From Micromussa lordhowensis (taxonomy: Eukaryota > Cnidaria > Anthozoa > Scleractinia > Lobophylliidae), in assembly GCA_964020085.1 (NCBI GenBank), contig OZ026595.1:2376001-2440000 (forward strand): a DNA stretch of 64,000 nucleotides, in the 5' to 3' direction. Shown piece by piece: positions 59,601-64,000 of the stretch. Made by a program: the position numbers and the translations under genes. How positions within the stretch are numbered: position 1 is the stretch's first letter; every line of letters starts with the position of its first letter. The notes below the pieces were generated by a model that saw nothing but the letters and a program-made list of their open reading frames with translations, had not been told where the DNA came from and searched no databases.

Positions 59601-62253
59601 ACAAATTGTATATTTAATTTTTTTCATTAATATTTTCACAGTAAGCTTAAAGAACCTATCACTTAAGCTGGCTCTGATACTTGTTACAGTAAGTATACAT
59701 TAAGTGTCCTCGTTCAAAATTCTCCTAGTGTTTGAAATTGACCATGTTTAACATTATGTTAACATGTATGTTACTGTTTTAGGCAACAGACAATGTCAGC
59801 CAGAACACAATAGTGGAGTATATTATGATCAACAGCATTTTTGAAGCCATTATCCAGGTACATGTCAACTTATGTCAGATTGATCAATTGCTTGAGTTGC
59901 TTATCTGCAGTCATGGCACTAAGAGTACATGTATTAGAAAACACCGGATCAAAAGTGTGCACTAAAAGCTGTGTGTGTGCTTCTATTTTAAACAATTAGA
60001 TTTTGAGCTCGAGATTTCTTTGTCCTCGTCAACTATCACACAGAGAAATCTAGAGCGAGTAATCTTACTACTGTAATATTATTGTTTTTAGTATAAATCT
60101 ACTTGTTGTGCAAAACTTCAACCTAAATCCTCTTCAAAGACACTTCGAAAGGACAAAGAAACAGCTGCCAGTTTGTTAACAAGCCCACACTGCTGGGATA
60201 CTCACTATCTTTAATAGAAATGAGAATAGACAGTGAGTAGGGTAGACAATCAGAGAGCAGCATTTGTGATAAAATGCAACCCCAGTAGATTTATCCTGAA
60301 ATTTAATAGAAACAAATAGCTAGCCAGAATTCATAAAATTATTTTCAATTGATAATCATTTAAATAAATGAGCCTTTTTCCTTCATTTTAGTTTTTTTAA
60401 TTAACACTTTTTGTTACTACTAGAATTAAGAAGTAGAAAACATTTCCTCTGTGTTTGTCTATCAAGTTAAAGTACTTACAGTATGTTGTACATAACACCT
60501 AAAAATTCAGGAGAACTTGTCTAGAAAAAACTTTGACTGGAACAGCTCGAATTCCGACAGTATTTCTTGTTCTCCTAAACTCCCTAACTCCATATAAACA
60601 CGGAATATTTTTAAATAATGAAATCCTAGCAATACTGTACATGCTAAGGAATGATGCTGTAGTCAAGAGAGTTACATACATGTATGGGTACATGTTTGTA
60701 TCCCTAAATGGATGGATTGCAAACCTATAAATATTACATGCTCCTTAGGCACATGTTGACTTGTACACACAGCTCTGGATTCCAGCAGTAGCCTTTTTGC
60801 ACTGATTGCCAGTTTATGACACTGTTGTTAGGTCCTTGCTGATCCAGTAGCCAGACAGCAACATGGCTATGAGGCAATGCTGCTCTTGACGGTGCTTGTT
60901 AATTACAGGAAGTATGAAGTGAGTAAAGAAGTAATTTAAAAATAAATTTACAATATTTTAGAGAGGCATCCACATTAGTCTGGTTTTTATGCGGGTCCTC
61001 TATCCTGGTCGAATTTGGAATTTGGAAATGTTGGTTTTCGTGGAGAGAGTAAAACCAGAGGGCTCGGAGAGAAACCCTCAGAGGAAGGCTAGGACCAACA
61101 ACAAATTCAACCCACGTATGGCACTGGATCAGAATCTAACCCAGGTCACATTGGTGGGAGGTGAGCAGTCTCACTCTTTCGTTGTTGTTTTTTTGACACA
61201 TTCCAATACAGTGGGAAACTTGGATAAAAACATCCAACTTGTTAACAACAAACAAATGGAGAAAACAATCAGTCTTTGCTGTTCTGGTCCTAAATAGGCC
61301 CTTGTAGCTGTGGTCATGTGACCAAATTTTTACTAAATTTATTTTCCATATTATGGGTCGTAACTTAAAGAATGCCAGAAATGGAAAGAGCATATATGAA
61401 AAATACCAAATGGAAATGGCCAAGTTTGAAGTCCCTGGCATTAAAGAGTAAGTTTACACGACAGCTTGAATTTCAGAAAATTTAGAGGACATCTATGGAA
61501 AATGTTGTTGGAGAGCAAGGTCAGCATCCAGTATCACACGCCAAGCCCTAACCTGGAACCCACAGGGGAAGAGAAAGAGAGGCCAGCCCCGCAACAGCTG
61601 GAGGCGAGACACTGAAGCAGAGCTGAAACAACAAGGCACCAACTGGACAGGAGCAGCAAGAACAGCCCGGAACAGAGTGCGCTGGCGAAGGGTTGTCGAT
61701 GGCCTTTGCTCCATTGGGAGCGACGGGCCTAAGTATGGAAAAGGTTGTTGGAGAGCAAGGTCTTGCTCTCCAACAACTTTTTCCCTACAAATCTTCCTAA
61801 CTTTTTAAAAATTAAAACCGTCTTAAAATCTCATCCTTTAATGCCAGGGGCCTCAAACTTGGTCATTTTTCTATTTTCAACATGCTTTTTGCATTTCTGT
61901 CATTCTTTAAGCTAGCCCATAATTTTATGAAAAGTAGGTCACTTTATGGCTTAGCTGCAAAGGGCCTATTCTAGATCCATTGTCTGGTCTTTCTCATGTG
62001 CACTTTGATGGAACAAATTATTTCCACTTGAACCATGAATAAACCAGGCCTTCTGATATTGCGCGATGGTGCGATTTCGCACAATCAACCTCAGATCGCA
62101 TCCGATCGCACAATTCACAAAAAATCGCATAATTCACAAAAGATTGCACATTATTCACAAAATCAACCATAAATAAACAGTTTTATTACAAAGTCCCGCA
62201 TAAACATGCCTATTTTTAAGATCATTTAGCTTGAAAAAAGCCCAAAAAACGTC

Positions 62254-62285
<32 letters not shown>

Positions 62286-62554
62286 TGCATGTCGGGGGCC
62301 TGGTACGAGTCTCATTCTTAAAGAGTTGCCTATTCGTGAAATGCAAACGATCTCTTTCTTTGCTTTGACCAATCAGAATTGCCAGTATATAACGACCACG
62401 TAGCGATCCGATGGCAAAATGTAATTTCTTTCGTGAAATTCGAAACAAACGTCCCTCGAGGATAAGTTTGTAGTGATTTCTTTGACAGAAACGGTTAAAT
62501 CACACCTTCTGCCAGATTTAACGGCCAAAGATAGAGCAAGAGAATACAGTTTTT

Positions 62555-62594
<40 letters not shown>

Positions 62595-63183
62595 CGGGCA
62601 GACCCAGGGGAATTTGACATTTTCATGGAAGCCAGAGTCAAATTCCCCACCCCCAGGCACCTACGGAATGTCAAATTCCCGCCCCTAGGTTACCTTTTTC
62701 CATGAGAAACAGGTTTTAGTAATATAAAGGATAGGAAGGATATTGCTTTTCCGACCTCACATGGCTTTCACTGCAATGCAAGAAATACAGTCCCAGGAAA
62801 TAGCATCATCTTCAGGGCACAAGGATAGTGGACAAGATTCTCCGACACAAACTTGGTGGTACCACATGTCACATGTGTCACACTGGACCCACAGGATTTC
62901 TTCTTGGGCATTATCAGGATCCTCATTCTTGCACATTATATTTACGGCAAAATAAAACAGATTCGCTTACCTTTCTTTCGCTCATCGTCAAAATTTCCTA
63001 GCAAAATGCAGAAATTGATAGCTCCTGGTGACTTCTGGGTGTGATCGTGGCTGACTTATTTCCAGGTTCTCTCGGTCTTCCAAGATGGAGGACATGTCAA
63101 ACTCCCGACCCTGGGGTAGCGGCAAGTGTCAAAATCCCTTCCCTGGGGAAGGCTCTCTGTTTCAAATTCCCGCGGGTAGCCCG

Positions 63184-63220
<37 letters not shown>

Positions 63221-64000
63221 TACGTGGACGATAGGCTGAAGATGCAACGCTATGATCGATGATCTTTCGCAGCTGGAAGTCCGTGATGGGCAAGCACCTC
63301 AAGTCCTTTTTATCGCAGTTTATCCGTAGATGTTTAATTTTTGTCCCTTGATGTTCAATTTGTCTTTGGAGCAACCCCAAAGTGGTTTTCTTCCTCTAAA
63401 ACCTAGTAAAATGTGCTCAAAATAGCTGAGTAAAAATCGCACAATTTGCATAATTTATCGCATAATAGCCCATTCTTATCGCGTAATCTGCCCCGAAAAT
63501 ATCGCGTAATTTCTGTTTTTTTTATCGCACCCTGTCAGAAGGCCTGATAAACAGGTTTTCTTATTCTAGTAGCAACAATCATTGAATGTCAATCCATTGT
63601 CACTCTCTGGTTTTGTTTTTAAGCACAAGGTATCAAGCTAGACACATGTACAACAGGATTAGAAAAGGGAAAAAAATCTTTGACTTAGATGTGTAATGTA
63701 CAGTAACTGATTGGGGCATTGTGATAGGTTTTGAAACTGGCAGACACCTCTGATATGCCAAAAGACTTTTAATGATCTTGATGTCCAAGTTATGTCTGAT
63801 TGAAAATTTTATGAACAGCATTGATCAATAATAATTTATATCTCATGCTAGAGTGTGAACAAGGTTGTCAACCAAGTCACAATGAACAATTGCCACCTTT
63901 GGTGACCAGCACTGGGCACTACATTATAACAGAACAATAAGTAATAATTTTTTTTTATTTTAGGCTTCAAATCCTTACATTGGAAAGCTGTCTATCTTGG
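53698..64000 (+). CDS. armh3: ARMH3 (C10orf76)-like armadillo-helical protein, N-terminal part
   Basis: Coding exons 53698-53793, 54262-54318, 56066-56131, 57902-57982, 58535-58642, 58816-58861, 59642-59688, 59783-59857, 60832-60918 and 63964 onward. Splice phases agree throughout. The 221 complete residues plus about 12 more follow the vertebrate protein closely: [106 protein letters not shown]. Human ARMH3 is about 690 aa, so roughly two thirds lies beyond the window. Family knowledge: it is a peripheral Golgi protein that binds PI4KB and supports Golgi PI4P and secretion. The start was chosen as the first ATG of the open exon; a second ATG four codons on is an alternative. Introns hold two hAT-like elements and a foldback. 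Confidence 0.95.
55139..55930. mobile_element. Possible DNA element with TAAACCGCGC inverted ends
   Basis: TAAACCGCGC at 55139-55148 and its reverse complement at 55921-55930 bound a 792-bp block of higher GC than the intron around it (armh3 intron 2). It starts with an AGCCGTAGGCTGGGCGG hairpin, and an AAACCGCG..CGCGGTTT hairpin is at the right end. No clear target duplication. A 105-aa ORF (55558-55875) lies inside, with no domain I recognise. Confidence 0.45.
56222..57109. mobile_element. Non-autonomous hAT-like element with GACCGGTC subterminal repeats
   Basis: Ends CAGGGCTCAAAATAA ... TTATTTTGAGCCCTG (15-bp inverted repeat) with a 5-bp target duplication GGTTG (56217-56221 and 57110-57114). 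The words GGCCGGTCA, GTCCGG and TTGACCGGTCAA cluster within about 110 bp of both ends. The interior has no intact transposase; a 67-aa minus-strand ORF (56565-56362) is unrecognised. Located in armh3 intron 3. Confidence 0.85.
57234..57605 (-). other. Unrecognised 123-aa ORF in armh3 intron 3
   Basis: It is open for 123 codons on the minus strand, which is long for this AT-rich sequence. The reading contains [30 protein letters not shown] and [16 protein letters not shown], with several Cys. No domain is recognised and no matching splice partners are seen nearby. It may be a fragment of a mobile element or a retrocopy. Confidence 0.25.
59035..59115. repeat. Degenerate 'GTCGCTTACGAGAGC' repeat
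   Basis: AGCTCCCGTAAGCGACC, GTCGCTTATGGGAGG and GTCACTTACGAGAGC: three drifting copies on both strands in armh3 intron 6. Confidence 0.45.
61010..61185. repeat. Unclassified repeat (GAGAAACCCTCAGAGGAAGG)
   Basis: A phrase-rich block, GAGAAACCCTCAGAGGAAGG, AACAACAAATTCAACCCACG, CACATTGGTGGGAGGTGAGC. Its composition differs from the intron and it reads like the flank of a SINE or LINE. Ends not defined. Confidence 0.3.
61293..61975. mobile_element. Large foldback with a LINE 3' fragment in its loop
   Basis: The arm at about 61293-61535 pairs with about 61740-61975: AATAGGCCCTTGTAGCTG against the complement of CAGCTGCAAAGGGCCTATT-like sequence, and TTTAATGCCAGGGACTTCAA-type sequence in both. 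An inner perfect palindrome GTTGTTGGAGAGCAAG..CTTGCTCTCCAACAAC lies at 61743-61777. The loop (about 61515-61735) reads on the plus strand as [20 protein letters not shown] then [18 protein letters not shown], the familiar C-terminal tail of a non-LTR retrotransposon ORF2. In armh3 intron 9. Confidence 0.7.
62045..63546. mobile_element. Non-autonomous hAT-like element with TCGCA(C/T)AATT repeats
   Basis: Ends CAGGCCTTCTGA ... TCAGAAGGCCTG (12-bp inverted repeat) with a 6-bp target duplication ATAAAC (62039-62044 and 63547-63552). The words TCGCACAATT, ATCGCATAATT and ATCGCGTAAT recur about a dozen times in the outer 130 bp of both ends. A second transposon (62556-63219) is nested inside. The minus strand just right of the nested copy reads [20 protein letters not shown] then [20 protein letters not shown] without a stop (about 63380-63225); function unknown. 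Confidence 0.85.
62556..63219. mobile_element. Nested DNA transposon with about 37-bp inverted ends, TTA duplication
   Basis: TGCACCTATCAATGTTAAGC then CCCAGGGTGGGGG at the left is the exact complement of the right end. TTA flanks both sides (62553-62555 and 63220-63222). The inside has G/C homopolymers and drifting TGTCAAATTCCCGCCCC phrases near both ends. No transposase. It interrupts the hAT-like element. Confidence 0.8.

Overview
The window looks like nuclear DNA of an anthozoan cnidarian, most likely a stony coral. Genes have many short exons with GT-AG introns, the proteins are closest to vertebrate-type animal orthologues, AT-rich introns are dotted with TGTACATGTA-like words, and there is a dense mix of small DNA transposons, tRNA-derived SINEs, a Penelope-like element and a BEL/Pao retrotransposon. 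The species assignment is an inference; I ran no search.

Three protein genes can be rebuilt exon by exon, with every splice junction in phase. (1) A ZIP13-type zinc transporter (slc39a13-like, + strand, 5062-17618, 11 coding exons, 411 aa). (2) A TTC31-like protein (- strand, 53251 down to 28776, 19 coding exons, 693 aa) that joins an N-terminal J domain, acidic and basic stretches, TPR repeats, an RRM and a C-terminal CCCH zinc finger. (3) The first ten coding exons of an ARMH3 (C10orf76)-like Golgi protein (+ strand, from 53698, running off the right edge). The first two genes converge on an 11 kb gene-free tract (17619-28775). The second and third are head to head with 446 bp between start codons, a likely shared promoter with an E-box and an E2F-like site.

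Most of the rest is mobile DNA. 1-5061: CCGC-motif repeat, foldback repeats, then nothing recognisable. slc39a13 introns: SINEs in both orientations, a 5'-truncated Penelope-like insertion (11432-12194) and a hAT-like non-autonomous element (14896-15836). 17.6-28.7 kb: tandem repeats, palindromes, a second hAT-like element (24929-25349) and a long hairpin in a duplicated array (25.8-26.8 kb). ttc31 introns: a BEL/Pao copy (29537-35413) inside an older MITE that also holds a TTAA MITE, all in the intron that splits the RRM; a decayed pogo-like transposon with a LINE tail in it; a Tc1/mariner-type non-autonomous element (41603-43365) whose two ends carry helically phased arrays of TCTCGCGAGA; several MITEs. 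armh3 introns: two more hAT-like elements, one with a nested transposon, and a foldback that holds a LINE 3' fragment.

The most interesting non-gene signals are the phased TCTCGCGAGA arrays, the set of hAT-like elements that each carry a private repeated subterminal motif, the palindromic left end of the BEL/Pao element, and the nearly perfect 143-bp hairpin at 25997-26139.
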